Below are positions 53,134 to 63,812 of a stretch of 64,000 bases of DNA, piece by piece; the stretch's first letter is position 1, and every line of letters begins with the position of its first letter. The DNA is taken from contig BLAL01000189.1 in the NCBI GenBank assembly GCA_015698045.1, forward strand, positions 248,001 through 312,000, read 5' to 3'. The notes under the pieces were generated by a model. The model did no database searches. It saw nothing but the letters and a program-made list of their open reading frames with translations, and was not told where the DNA came from. The position numbers and the translations under genes are program-made. The stretch comes from Rhizophagus clarus. Taxonomy: Eukaryota; Glomeromycota; Glomeromycetes; Glomerales; Glomeraceae.

Positions 53134-53725
53134 CATCTTTATATAAACTCCATTCTTTCAAAATTAACCAATAAAAAATTTGTATAATAAAAAAATAAAC
53201 AAAAAAAAAATACAAACGAAACCTTCAGGGTAAACTAAAAGAAAGAACACCCTATACTTCTAAAATAAAACAACTTAAAAAATAGATAGTGCAAAACATA
53301 ACTGCAACTGCACTATGTTACATAAAAGAAGGACTACGCTATTAATAAAACCCAGTGGGAAAAAAATTAAAAGCTTTGATAATATTCTAAAATATACTTT
53401 ATGTCAAAAAGTCCTAGTAAATACTACAACTAGAACTTATTTTTTGTTGTTTAGATGACTCTCTCTGCTTATTTCCTATACACTTATTGAACAGTAAGAA
53501 CTTCTGTAAACATTTTAGTCTTTGAACTCATTATCAGTACCTCCTTCGTAATATTTGTATGCAAAGAGTCTTCAGGTTCCATCTGTTTTTTACTATTTTT
53601 GTTTCTAAAAATTGTTTCTGTCAAGTAGTTAGATAAGTATGTAAACAAAAAAGTTGTTTTCTATACTTTGTTTACTATTTTTTAACTGTTTTTCAAAATT
53701 TTTTTTGAAAATTTTTTTTCTGAAA
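53134..53725. other. Unassigned AT-rich DNA
   Basis: About 590 bp, A-rich at first, then mixed, with no frame or recognisable repeat. Possibly an old retroelement piece. Confidence 0.3.
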
Positions 53726-53740
53726 AATGGACATAATAAT

Positions 53741-55789
53741 TTTTTTTTTTTTTTTTTTTTTTTAGTCAAAAGAAATGCTTTTATTTCTGAAAAAAGATAG
53801 AAAAGTTTACAAAAGATCAGAAATGAAAAAGCCAGCCCGTTCCCCACACTAGGGTCACAAACTATCTCATGACTACTATATCCCTAGCCTATTCTCTTTA
53901 ATGAAATAGGAAGTCTAGTTATAGAATTATTTAAGGTATAAAGGTAAACGAAAAGTAAAAAAAAAATTCTACAATCTAATAAAACAAAATAACATTATGT
54001 AAAGCGAATGCTAAGCATGACAAGAAGTTAGTATGGAATTTTCTAACTATCCCTCCCAACTAAATTAAACATAATGTTCTAATAATGCCTTCAGCCCAGC
54101 AATTAAATGTTTCACATCTGGCTTCTTAGACTGGTCATTTTTTGATTGATCGATCTTCTTGGTAGAACGTCCAGATTTAGGAGTTTTATTTTGATTGTTC
54201 TTGTGGTTGTTAGTATTAGAACCTGAAAAAGAAAAGTTAGACCCTTTGGGTGTCCATGAGGATTTGTCCGCATTGCTAATTCGAGCAAATCTACGTAAAT
54301 TCTTGAAGTTGGGAGTGGAATAATGGCACCATGAGATTCTAACACCATTTCAAAGTTGGGGGTTATTAATGCGGGTGGAAACATGATCCCAAGTGTCAAA
54401 GTAACCTATCAGCTTTCGAGATCCATCAACTTCTTTAACTAATTTAAAGGATTTTATGCCACTGTCCAACAAAAATTGGTGAGGGCGTCCATTTGGGAAT
54501 AAGGAAGCATCCGTCATATCTTCTGAAAGGTTGTATATGACAGCTTGGAACTTTTCTCGTTATTTCCTTTCTGAAAGGTTCCAGAAAGCAGAAAACCATC
54601 GAACAGAGATTCCTTTCAGGTTGACAGTCCAATCCCCTCCATTGTAGCATTTCAAGCACTCGTGGTCAGGAATCAGTCTAACCCTTGCTGATAAATATTT
54701 CTTGTGCACCCTTATGCTGACTGAAACGACCTTACCCCATCGTCCTAAATTGGCCAACAGAGTATAGTTATCCCATTTGGCCAGAATATCATAGACTACA
54801 AGATCCAACAGTTGTGCTTGTTCTTGATCTTGAGGAATATATCCAGTAATGATAACATTTCCATTCTTTAGTGTATTGTCTGTCTCTTTCTGTTTTAATT
54901 TCTTTCTATTGTCTATAGGCGTTGATTGTGGTTTAAAATCTCGCTTCAACTGCTGCTTATAGGGTGTGGAGGGAGGAGAAAAAATACTTTGATCAAAAGT
55001 AACTGTCCTTGAACCAGAAGGTTTAGAGGGTGTATACTCAGGAGATTTTGTGCTAAAAGTGGGCTCTACATGTTCATCCAGTCTAGAAGGAGTCTGTAAT
55101 TGCAACTTTTGTTTCTCCTTACAGGCCTTCTTTTTAGCACTCCTTTTCTAAGATTTGGTCAAGGGCGTGACAGGTATGGTGTGACTTTACGTGGAGGTGT
55201 AGAGACTAATACGTCATTCACATCATCCAATGATCCTATCGAATTTGTATTAAAAGCGTCAAAATTCATCGACGTATCTGATTGGTGCATAGGATCCCCT
55301 AGATTTTCCATATCGTGGGTTTGTTTACTTGCAATTTCCAACGCTCGGCGAATTTCAGAATCCATGAGAAAAATTTCACAGGATTCGTCATCCAAGAGAA
55401 AGATATTGAAAAGTGTAGCTAAAAACTGAGCTACGGGGTAGGAAACACAGCCTTCTTCAAAGCGTTCTGACAGCAGTTCCGAAGGGACTACTTGGTCCGA
55501 GTATTTGTGGAAAAACTGTTCGATAGCTTCAGGGTCTTTAACTGATAGTGAGCCAAAATGAAAAATTGGGTTTGTTCCTAGAATGGCTGAAATAAATTCT
55601 GCTATAACATCGTGAAAACGGTTAGAAGGAATACTCTCTAAAGCAGAGGTAGGGGTAACTTGGATCGTAGAAGACGTTGATGCTGTTTTTGGAGCTAGTT
55701 TACTTAGCAAAAAACCTTTCTTCATGATAAATATAAAATATTTCTTCCGTGAAAATTTGGTTCACAGATCTGCAGGAAAGAGTTCTCCC
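53741..55789 (-). mobile_element. ORF1-only retroelement of a second subfamily, 15-bp target duplication, poly(A)
   Basis: Exact AATGGACATAATAAT flanks (53726-53740, 55790-55804), with a T-run at 53741-53762 representing the minus-strand poly(A). Coding pieces: 55725-55159 (MKKGFLLSKLAPKTAST..., divergent N-terminus), 55105-54560 (NVIITGYIPQDQEQAQLLDL, VVYDILAKWDNYTLLANLGR, ISVRWFSAFWNLSERK) and pieces to 54112. Its 3' end lacks the GCGGCTCC terminus of the other copies. Just outside the 5' duplication, 55803-55822 repeats a decayed copy of the element's own 5' motif. Confidence 0.87.
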
Positions 55790-55889
55790 AATGGACATAA
55801 TAATCAGCAGGAAGAGTTCTAAAAATATACTAATTTATATTATATATACCTATATATATTATGACAAAACAAAGTAAAAAAAATTAATA

Positions 55890-56235
55890 ATATTTTTGGC
55901 ATTTTTTTTTTATAATTTTATAATTAAAAATATCAAAATAGATAGTTTTAAAGTTTTTTTTTTGCAATTTATATATAAAAAATATTGGAATCATCTATTT
56001 TAGCATTTTTTTCTTGTAATTTTATAAATAAAAATGCCAAAACTAATTATTTTAATTTTTTTTTTTGTAATTTTATAATTAAAAATATTGGAATAGATAG
56101 TAATTCTAGTATTTTTTTGTAATTTTATATATAAAAAAATATTGGAATCACTTATTTTAACAGTTTTTTTTTATAATTTTAAAAAAAAAAATGCTGGAAC
56201 TGATAGTTTTAATAGGTTTTTTATAATTTTATAAT
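55890..56235. repeat. Tandem ~52-bp hairpin units (GCATTTTT...AAAAATGC)
   Basis: About seven units, each a T-run, GTAATTTTATA, an A-run, and AATGCC/ATTGGA with a short linker (units near 55895, 55955, 56003, 56053, 56108, 56160, 56211). The same hairpin occurs singly at 42788-42840 and 44155-44215 inside a hAT-type element. Confidence 0.6.
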
Positions 56236-56605
56236 TAAAAAAGAATTCTAAATAATATATATAGTGGCTTTCAAAAAAAATACATTAAATTTTTTTAAAA
56301 TTATAATTGCTCTTATTAAATTAATTTAAATTCAATTAAAATAAAATTTAAAATTTAAATAATATATAATATAATCTACTAAAAATTATAAAATTTATTA
56401 TATATTTACTAATTAGTTTTTTAATTACATAACATTAAATCAAAAAAATTTGATGCTTTCTTTTTGTTACTTTTTAAAATTTTTAAAAAATCAAATTTTT
56501 TACAAAATTATATTATGTTTTTATAATAAAAAATGTAAAATTTATTATCAAATAACTTAAATTATTTATATTTTTAATAATAAATTAATTAATTTATTTT
56601 TTGTT

Positions 56606-56970
56606 TTATGTTTTATTGACAAAATGGATTCGAATACATGAGACAAACCCAAATACCTCGAAAGGTAAGTCTGAGATAAAAGTACATAGAATAAAGCTAT
56701 AACTAAAAGTATAACCGACATCAAATACTATGATATCTACAACCCAACGTTACCCAACTACATATCTTCACGTCCTCAATTCTTCACCAATTCACACCTT
56801 TTAAGATAATCAACTACGGTACAAACCCACCTCCTGCCAGGTAGACCCTGCTGGACCGAAGTCCCAAGTTTCTATTAAGGGAGAAACATTGTAACAACCT
56901 ATCCCCCGCTAGCCCCCCGGGAAGAAAAAAACAAAATATAAACATAAAACTAAAACAATCCAAAAAAAAG

Positions 56971-57002
<32 letters not shown>

Positions 57003-57780
57003 TTTTTTTTCTAAAAGGAAAGTAATAGAATCTATGTCCTAAAAAAAAAAGGGTAATGTATTATCTCGGTTAAAAGGACATAGATAAAACAATAAAAAAT
57101 TATACTCCATTAAAAACAAATAAAAAACTTCCGCAAGAAAGTATAATTATAAAGGAAGGTAGTAGTTAACTAAAACTGCCGAAGATCAACTAGCTTTGAC
57201 TATTAGGACCACCCTTTGCCGTACACGAGACTCCTTTTCATGGGAGACCAAACCCTTGTCGTCATCGGTAGCGCCAGCCAGTCCATCCATCTGCACCACT
57301 TGAAGTGGAAGCACGTGATCAACAGCAAGTAATAATCCACTTTTAGTATTATTCCAATAAGGACCAATCAACAGAGAGCACGTTGTTTAGTCATATGATG
57401 GCTGATCATTTACCAGGGGTAAACTGAAAAGTATTTTTCGAGCAAAAAAGAAAAATACAAGATAAACAGAAGTGTGAGCATGGAAACGGAAGACAATAAG
57501 GTCCACAGTTACTGCAGGTATCAAGCGCCTGTACTATAGGTGGCACTAACAACCCGTCTTTCACCATAGACAAAACTGCAATACTGTCCAAGTATTTTTT
57601 CGATAACTTCTCGCCACAAGCTGCCACCTTAGAAGAAATAGTAAAAACTCCCAAAGTCCCCGAAAACCCAAAGTAACAAGGAAAACCCAAAAACTTGTCA
57701 CTTTTAAAAATGTATTTTTAAGTAAAAAGGGGGGTGTAGGGACCGTTGAACATATCTAACAGTCAACCTACGGGAAAAAA
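56606..57780. repeat. Unassigned repeat remains inside the Tc1-like element
   Basis: 56635-57000 is a less AT-rich stretch ending in a long A-tract (56967-56998), with TTCGAATACATGAGACAAAC, which may be a B-box-like remnant, so a SINE is possible. 57000-57780 has no clear identity. A 94-codon minus frame (57690-57406) is Cys-rich (CSNCGPYCLPFPCSHFCLSC) but has no family match, and I do not call it a gene. Confidence 0.35.
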
Positions 57781-57859
57781 TTAAAAAATTTTTTTTTTTT
57801 TAACAAAATGTACGAACTGCAAGGTTCAGGGGAGAGTTTTTTTTATCATATTAATTAAT

Positions 57860-58335
57860 TTATTTAATAAATATAACTAAAAATTACTATAGAATATATA
57901 AATTTCACAATTTTTTAGTATAAAGTTTTTTTCCAATAATATTAGATCAGAGGTTTTATAATAAAATAATGCCAAAATTTAGATTCTTTTAGTTAAGAGA
58001 AATATGTGAAAAAAAATTGCATTTGTAACAGACTTTTATTTAATTAGAAATTATTAGTTAAAGATTGAAAAAAATTTTTATTTTATATATAAAAATAATT
58101 TTCATTATATATAAAATAAAAATTATTGCTTATTTTTAATTAGTAATTTTTTATTAACTAAAAGTTCATTCATTATAAATGCAATTTTTTTTTACATATT
58201 TCCTTTAACTAAAAAAATTTAAATTTTAATATTATTTTATTATAAATATCTTTAATCTAATATTATTTAGAAAAACTTTATACTAAAAAATTGTGAAACC
58301 TATATATTTTATAATAATTTTTAATTATATTTGGG
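57860..58335. mobile_element. Near-perfect foldback element (~475 bp)
   Basis: 57865-58085 and the reverse complement of 58100-58330 agree along their length (shared TTCACAATTTTTTAGTATAA, AATAATATTAGAT, GAAATATGTRAAAAAAAATT). One large hairpin with a centre of only a few bases near 58095. Non-coding. Confidence 0.8.
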
Positions 58336-58923
58336 TGGATCTATAGTAAAAGATAAAGCTTAGCCAAAAAAATTTTTTTAAGATTTTATTATAATTATAT
58401 ATTAATTAAATAATCTTTTAAAAAAAATATTTTTTTATTTATAATACATTAATAAAAAAATTAAATTTTTAATAATTTGTAATTTATATATTTTTTTTTT
58501 ATTTTATTTAATAAGTTATATAAATATACTAAAAAAAAACTAATATTTTTAATGAATTTCTTGCAAAATTTTAATTTAATTTAAAAAAAAACTAATTTAA
58601 AAATCTTTAAAAAGTTTTTAAAATAGCAATAATTTTTTAAATTAATTAAATAATTAAATTTATAATTATTTTAAAATTATATTATTATTATTATGCTATA
58701 CTGAAACCATATATTATAATGATTCCATATAATTTAATAATTACTATAGAAGAATACGGATGAATTTTATAAAGTAATGGTAGAGCACAGGAATAATCTT
58801 TTAAAATAAAAAACCAGTTTGAAGTTTTAATAAATTTAATAGTTATATAAATAACAGGTATACTGTATTTATCTGTATTCTTATATAACTAATAAACTTA
58901 TAATTTGCATTATCTTACAAAAA

Positions 58924-60955
58924 TCAAAAGAGAAAAATTCAATCTCTTCCCGCTGATCACTCAGCCCAAAATTTTTTGAAAAGTTTTTGCGAACTTTCCT
59001 ATAATACAACTCCACCTTTCCTCAAGGAAATGGACGCAAACGACGTTAAAATTATCAAGGAAGCGACTGCTAACTCTTTTAAAAAACACCTAGGTGATAT
59101 TTTTCGAACTATATTATTACGATGTCCTCAGCTTTGCGAAGGCCTAACGGTGACAACAGCTGGAGCGGCTGAAATTTTCGACAAGGTACCCGACTATAGA
59201 CTGGACCCAGGCTTATTAACAGTAAAGCCTAAAGCTTCCCAACAACAAGTGGTTGCTTCTACGGTCATAGCCACTTTATGCAACTGGTCTTTCACTATCC
59301 TTCTTGAAGAGCACGTTTTCCCCACCTACGACAAGATTGCACTGGAGGTGGATGAGGTAATTGAGGCGCAGAAATTAAGGCACCAATCAGAAATTTACAC
59401 GCTGAAAGAACAGTTGACAAAGAATGGCACGGCGCAAATGCCCGAAGATCATGCAGATATACCGGATTTAGACATGGATTTGGATCGCGCGCACCAATCA
59501 ACGTCTTCGAAGGCTGATCCACCTCCTACTTCCTCCGAAACAAGTAACACCTCCTGGAAACCGGTTTTGACTAAGAATCAGAAAAAAAAGTTGAAGAAAC
59601 AAGAGAAACAAGCGGAAAAATCTAAGTTCCTGCAGGAAACTGCCTCGCTCAACTCTTCGACTGCATCACCTGATTCCACCCTTGATAGTCAAAAACCCAC
59701 ACTCTCAACACCCCCAACTCAATCATCTACTTCAACCAAGCGCAGCGATAAAAGTGATGATAACAGCGCTTCGCTTACAACAAAGAAACGTAAAAACGAG
59801 AGTAGTAAAGGAGACAATAACCTTATTATCACCGGATACCAGCCTGAGGACAAAGACAAAAACCTCACCCTGGATCTAGTGGTCTATGACATTCCAGCCA
59901 AATGGACCAATTATCAACTCCTCAGCGAACTTAATAAATGGGGAAAAGTGGTGTCCGTCAGCACGAGAGTGCAGAAGAAATACCAAACAGCAAGGGTCAG
60001 ACTCACACCCAATCATAATTGTCTTAAGGCATACAACAATGGTGACTGGACGGTTTCCCTCGGCTCTATTCCTGTACGATGGTTTCCGGCAGCTTGGTCT
60101 CTTTCAGAACGCAAACAACGCGAAAAATTCCAGGCGGCAATCACAAATATCCCCGATGATATGACGATTGAGTCACTATTTCCCAATGGCACTTCAGGCC
60201 AATTCATCAACGACAGCAATCTACAATCCTTTAAAGTAATTAAAGAGCAGGATGGCACTAGGACTCTCATCGGCTACTTTGCAACATGGGATGCGTTATC
60301 CCGAAGGTTAGCTAAGAACCAAATGTGGAATCAAACAGAACTAGCTTGGTGCAAACATTCCACTCCATCCTTCCGCTCACCAAGGCGACAGCCGGCGGCT
60401 TTCAGCTCAGGCTCAAGTCATTCCTCTAACAAGAAAGCGGGCTCCCATCCGGTTTTCACTGGATCAAATCGCACGCCTCTTGGGTCACGCAAAACACGCA
60501 ATAGCAACAATCATGAAATAATACTAACTCGCTTAATCTAACGCAGTCTCAGAAATCTTCTGGTCGTCCGACCTTCTCTAACTCGAGCAAGGGACAGCGT
60601 AAGTCTGGCAATGGGCACCCGGGTAATCTCAATAAGGTGGAAATCAAGCAATTGCTAGAACAGCTCATTAGTTTATGTTGCTAGCATACTAGAAACAGAT
60701 AGTTAGTCATAGACGGGATGGTCATTCCTAGCTGATTAGTTGTTTTAGAGTAGATTATTTTCTCCAATATTTCTTTTTCTTTTTCGATTCCTTTATACAT
60801 TTATTTTAGTAGTTAATATTTTCAGGCGGATGGTAAGACAGGTCCTTTGTGGCTTGAAGTAACGTTATATGTATTTTAGTGGTACGTTATTGTACCCTCA
60901 TTTTACTTAATAAAACAGAGTGCGGCTCCAACGCCTTTAAATTTAAAAAAAAAAA
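58924..60955 (+). mobile_element. Youngest ORF1-only retroelement, 15-bp target duplication, poly(A)
   Basis: Exact flanks ATTATCTTACAAAAA (58909-58923, 60956-60970). The 5' UTR has CTCTTCCCGCTGATCACTCA. A long ORF follows, then a ~270-bp 3' UTR ending GTGCGGCTCCAACGCCTTTA and an A-tract. It is inserted in the Tc1-like element. The length of ~2.03 kb leaves no room for a reverse transcriptase, so it must be mobilised in trans if it moves. Confidence 0.92.
59030..60541 (+). CDS. ORF1-like RNA-binding protein of a retroelement (RRM-like)
   Basis: The first ATG in frame is 59030, giving 503 aa. Regions: ~1-110 helical (PQLCEGLTVTTAGAAEIFDK, conserved in the copy at 38149); ~110-260 Ser/Thr/Lys-rich, with LTKNQKKKLKKQEKQAEK; ~285-350 an RRM-like fold (LIITGYQP, LVVYDIPAKWTNYQLLSEL, GKVVSVSTRVQKKYQTARVR); then VRWFPAAWSLSERKQREKF and a domain ending ELAWCKHSTPS, and a basic Ser-rich tail. 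The 3' codons for NKVEIKQLLEQLISLCC (60630-60684) are in the next frame, so one frameshift between about 60517 and 60537 truncates the natural C-terminus. No reverse transcriptase or endonuclease motifs. It probably packages its own RNA. Confidence 0.8.
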   Translation: MDANDVKIIKEATANSFKKHLGDIFRTILLRCPQLCEGLTVTTAGAAEIFDKVPDYRLDPGLLTVKPKASQQQVVASTVIATLCNWSFTILLEEHVFPTYDKIALEVDEVIEAQKLRHQSEIYTLKEQLTKNGTAQMPEDHADIPDLDMDLDRAHQSTSSKADPPPTSSETSNTSWKPVLTKNQKKKLKKQEKQAEKSKFLQETASLNSSTASPDSTLDSQKPTLSTPPTQSSTSTKRSDKSDDNSASLTTKKRKNESSKGDNNLIITGYQPEDKDKNLTLDLVVYDIPAKWTNYQLLSELNKWGKVVSVSTRVQKKYQTARVRLTPNHNCLKAYNNGDWTVSLGSIPVRWFPAAWSLSERKQREKFQAAITNIPDDMTIESLFPNGTSGQFINDSNLQSFKVIKEQDGTRTLIGYFATWDALSRRLAKNQMWNQTELAWCKHSTPSFRSPRRQPAAFSSGSSHSSNKKAGSHPVFTGSNRTPLGSRKTRNSNNHEIILTRLI

Positions 60956-61497
60956 ATTATCTTACAAAAAAAAAAAAAAAATTATATTATTATTCCAACC
61001 CCATTTTTTGCTATAAGTCTGCCTATTTATTAAATAAATTAATTAATTTATTATTAAAAAATATTGATTGTTTTTAATTTTAATAAATAATTTAAGTTAT
61101 TTGATAATAAATTTTATTATAAAAGCATAATATAATTTTGTAAAAAGGTTGATTTTTTAAAAATTTTAAAAAGTAATAAAAAGAAAACATTAAGTTTTTT
61201 TAATTTGATGTTATATAATTAAAAAATTAATTAGTAAATTTATATTAAATTTTATGTTTTTAGTAAATCATATCATATATTATTTAAGTTTTAAATTTTA
61301 TTTTAATTGGATTTAAATTAATTTAATAAGAGTAATTAATAATTTTAAAAAAATTTAATACATTCTTTTTAAAAGTCACTGTATAAAGGTAACAAGAAAT
61401 TTTGCTTAGTTACATATTATTTTTATTATAATTAGAAATTAAATATATATAAAATTAATAATATTTATTAAAAGAAAATTACTATACACTGGTCAAA

Positions 61498-61872
61498 ATC
61501 GATGCTATCAGGTACATATTGGGTACATATCGGGTACCTGATATGTACCTGATATGTGTGAAATATGTGTATGCTATTTAATAATACTACACATATCGGG
61601 TACCTAATATGTACCCGTCAGATGCAGAAAATCAGTGACATATAACGTACATATTGGGTACATTTCTCATACATATTGGGTAATTAAATATCGGTTACAT
61701 ATTATAGATTTATTGGGTACCCGATATATTTTAAAAAAATATCGGACAGATATTATACACTTATCGGATAGTGCTAATAAGTATCCTATATATACCCGAT
61801 ATGTATCCTATTTGTATTTGAAATATAAGCATAATTTCATAATTTTTATACATATCGGATAGCCGAAAAGTA
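61498..61872. repeat. Self-complementary GGGTACATATCGGGTACC word array
   Basis: Words such as GGGTACATATTGGGTACATA, TACCTGATATGTACCTGATA and ATCGGGTACC run in both orientations. 61500-61550 is roughly the reverse complement of 61585-61620. The array thins out towards 61870. It has the same design as the ends of the hAT-type elements, so it is likely a small relic. No target duplication found. Confidence 0.55.
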
Positions 61873-62104
61873 TAGTATTTATGGGGCATTAATAGTAGTA
61901 GATTTATAATTTAAATACAATTGTAATTTAAAAGTAATTTAATTCATTTAATTGTAATTACTGAAAGTTTTATTTATATTTTCAATCGATAATAAAAAAA
62001 ATATTATACAAAAAAATATTATAAAAAAAATTCACTACTCTTTACATAAATTTACAATTAATGTTCACTTGTTTGCTTGTTTTCATTTCATTATATCTAT
62101 TTAA

Positions 62105-62560
62105 TTTGAAAGAAAGTAAAATGTTAGTAATAAAAGTGTTAATATGAATATTAGTAGAAGTGTTAGCAAAAGAAAAGGAACATTAATAAAAAAATTTTTA
62201 CATTAGAAAGTATTAGTATTAATGTTAGTATGAAAGTTAGTAGAAGTAGAAAAGGAACGTCAATAAAAAAAAAATATAAAATATAAGTATTAATGTTAGT
62301 GTTAATGTTAGTAGAAGTGTTAGTAAAAGTAAGAAATAAAAAATGTTTAACAGTAGAACATTGTTAGTAGGAACGTTAGTAGGAGGAAACACATTAGAAA
62401 AAAATATTAGTAAGAGTGTTAACAGGATGGAAAAAGAAATTTCAACAAAAAATGTACCTTTGTATTTATTTTTTAGAAAAACCAATAAAGTAAAAAACTC
62501 GATAGTAGAACATTGTTTAGGACATTAGTGAGAAGAAATACATTGGAAAAATATATTAAT
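62105..62560. repeat. Degenerate GTTAGTAGAAGTGTTAGTAA-word repeat
   Basis: Short words of the GTTAGTA/AAGTGTTA type recur irregularly. The open frames here (62237-62485 minus, 62343-62528 plus) are low-complexity by-products. Confidence 0.5.
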
Positions 62561-62569
62561 AAGAGTGTT

Positions 62570-62992
62570 AAGAATAACATAATAATGGGAAAAGAAATTT
62601 CAACAAAAAATATACCTTTATCTTTATTTTTTAGACAAAAACAATAAAGTAAAAATTTGAGAGAGAGAGAAAAAAGTTTTGAAAAAAAAAAACGATAAAT
62701 AAATAATTAAATCGTGATCGTGCAATCACATGATCAACAAAATTATTAATTTTTATTGGTTATTTGGGTAATATTATGAATAACATAATAATGGGAAAAG
62801 AAATTTCAACAAAAAATATACCTTTATCTTTATTTTTTAGACAAAACAATAAAGTAAAAATTTGAGAGAGAGAGAAAAAGTTTTTAAAAAAAAAAAAAAA
62901 AAAAAATACGATAAATAAATAATTAAATCATGATCGTGCAATCACATGATCAACAAAATTATCAATTTTTATTGGTTATTTGGGTAATATTA
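62570..62992. repeat. ~207-bp direct tandem duplication
   Basis: AATAACATAATAATGGGAAA starts at ~62570 and again at ~62777. The two units match almost base for base through GAGAGAGAGAAAAA, GATCGTGCAATCACATGATC and TTGGTTATTTGGGTAATATT. A third, partial older copy begins at ~62420. It is probably a recent duplication. Confidence 0.85.
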
Positions 62993-63034
62993 TATTCAGC
63001 CACATTAGCCACAAAATTGGTCACCTATCGAATG

Positions 63035-63540
63035 CACAAGTCAATATTAGCGAAGAAGCACAAACTTGATTATTCACTATTCGTGCTCAACTTGAGTTGA
63101 TAAAATTATTAAAAAATCACTAATTTTATTAAATTTATCAGAATTTTTATACCTAATTAAAGATGATTAAATTAAGTTTTACTACCGATTTCATTATAAT
63201 GTTACCAACTTTTTTGTTAATCTTGGATATTTTATTTTGAATTTAAATTGTTCGCTTTGAACTCGAGTTGAACTCAAGTTCAACTCGAGTTTAACTCGTT
63301 TGCTCAAGATCTTTGTGTAATGTATTATAGATCTGTAATTGTTTTATTTGTAGTCTATAATTGGCAAAAGCTTATTATAAACCAAAATAAAAAATACTAT
63401 TTATTTACATATCTGTATTATTAGATTTTACCTTTTTTAGATTTGATATATAATTAAAAAGAAGACCTTTATCTTGATATTTTGGAATCACAATCATAAC
63501 AATTGAGTTTAGGTCGAGTTTAACTTGTTCATTGTAATTG
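63035..63540. repeat. AACTCGAGTT word cluster
   Basis: GAACTCGAGTTGAACTCAAG and TTCAACTCGAGTTTAACTCG lie at 63258-63300, with GCTCAACTTGAGTTGATA at 63087 and GGTCGAGTTTAACTTGTTCA at 63511. They resemble hAT-type subterminal words, but element ends are not resolved. Confidence 0.4.
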
Positions 63541-63812
63541 ATTGTATTGTAGATCCATATCTGTATTATAATTAATATAAAGAAGACAGATCATAACAAT
63601 CATGACATATTTGAGAAATTAGAACAATTTACGTAAATGTTCTTGAAGGGTAATTAATATAATAATACAAGGTGATAAAAAATTGTTTTTAAAAAGAGAT
63701 TTCATCTTTTTTTTTTCTTACAATAAATTTGTTGTCGTTATTTCTATTATATATTCTTTTTCTTAAAATTTGTTGCTGTTATTTTTTATTATTATATATT
63801 CTTTTTCTTAAA

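Larger units (their letters stand above)
56262..61381. mobile_element. Tc1/mariner-like element with ~350-bp inverted repeats and TA duplication
   Basis: The left arm starts (T)AGTGGCTTTCAAAAA at 56262 and the right arm, reverse-complemented, CAGTGACTTTTAAAAA at 61381. TA lies directly outside both (56260-56261, 61382-61383). The arms match over 56262-~56605 and ~61015-61381 (shared AATTAATTTAAATYCAATTA, ATTATCAAATAACTTAAATT). No transposase remains inside; the interior is filled by other insertions. Confidence 0.8.

Noticed and set aside
57406-57690. Cys-rich 94-codon minus frame
   Set aside because: The cysteines tempt a zinc-finger call, but spacing fits no known finger, there is no splice or start context, and it lies in repeat debris.
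59295-60270. Minus-strand frames of 75 and 85 codons
   Set aside because: Shadows of the ORF1-like gene, which has the conserved domains.
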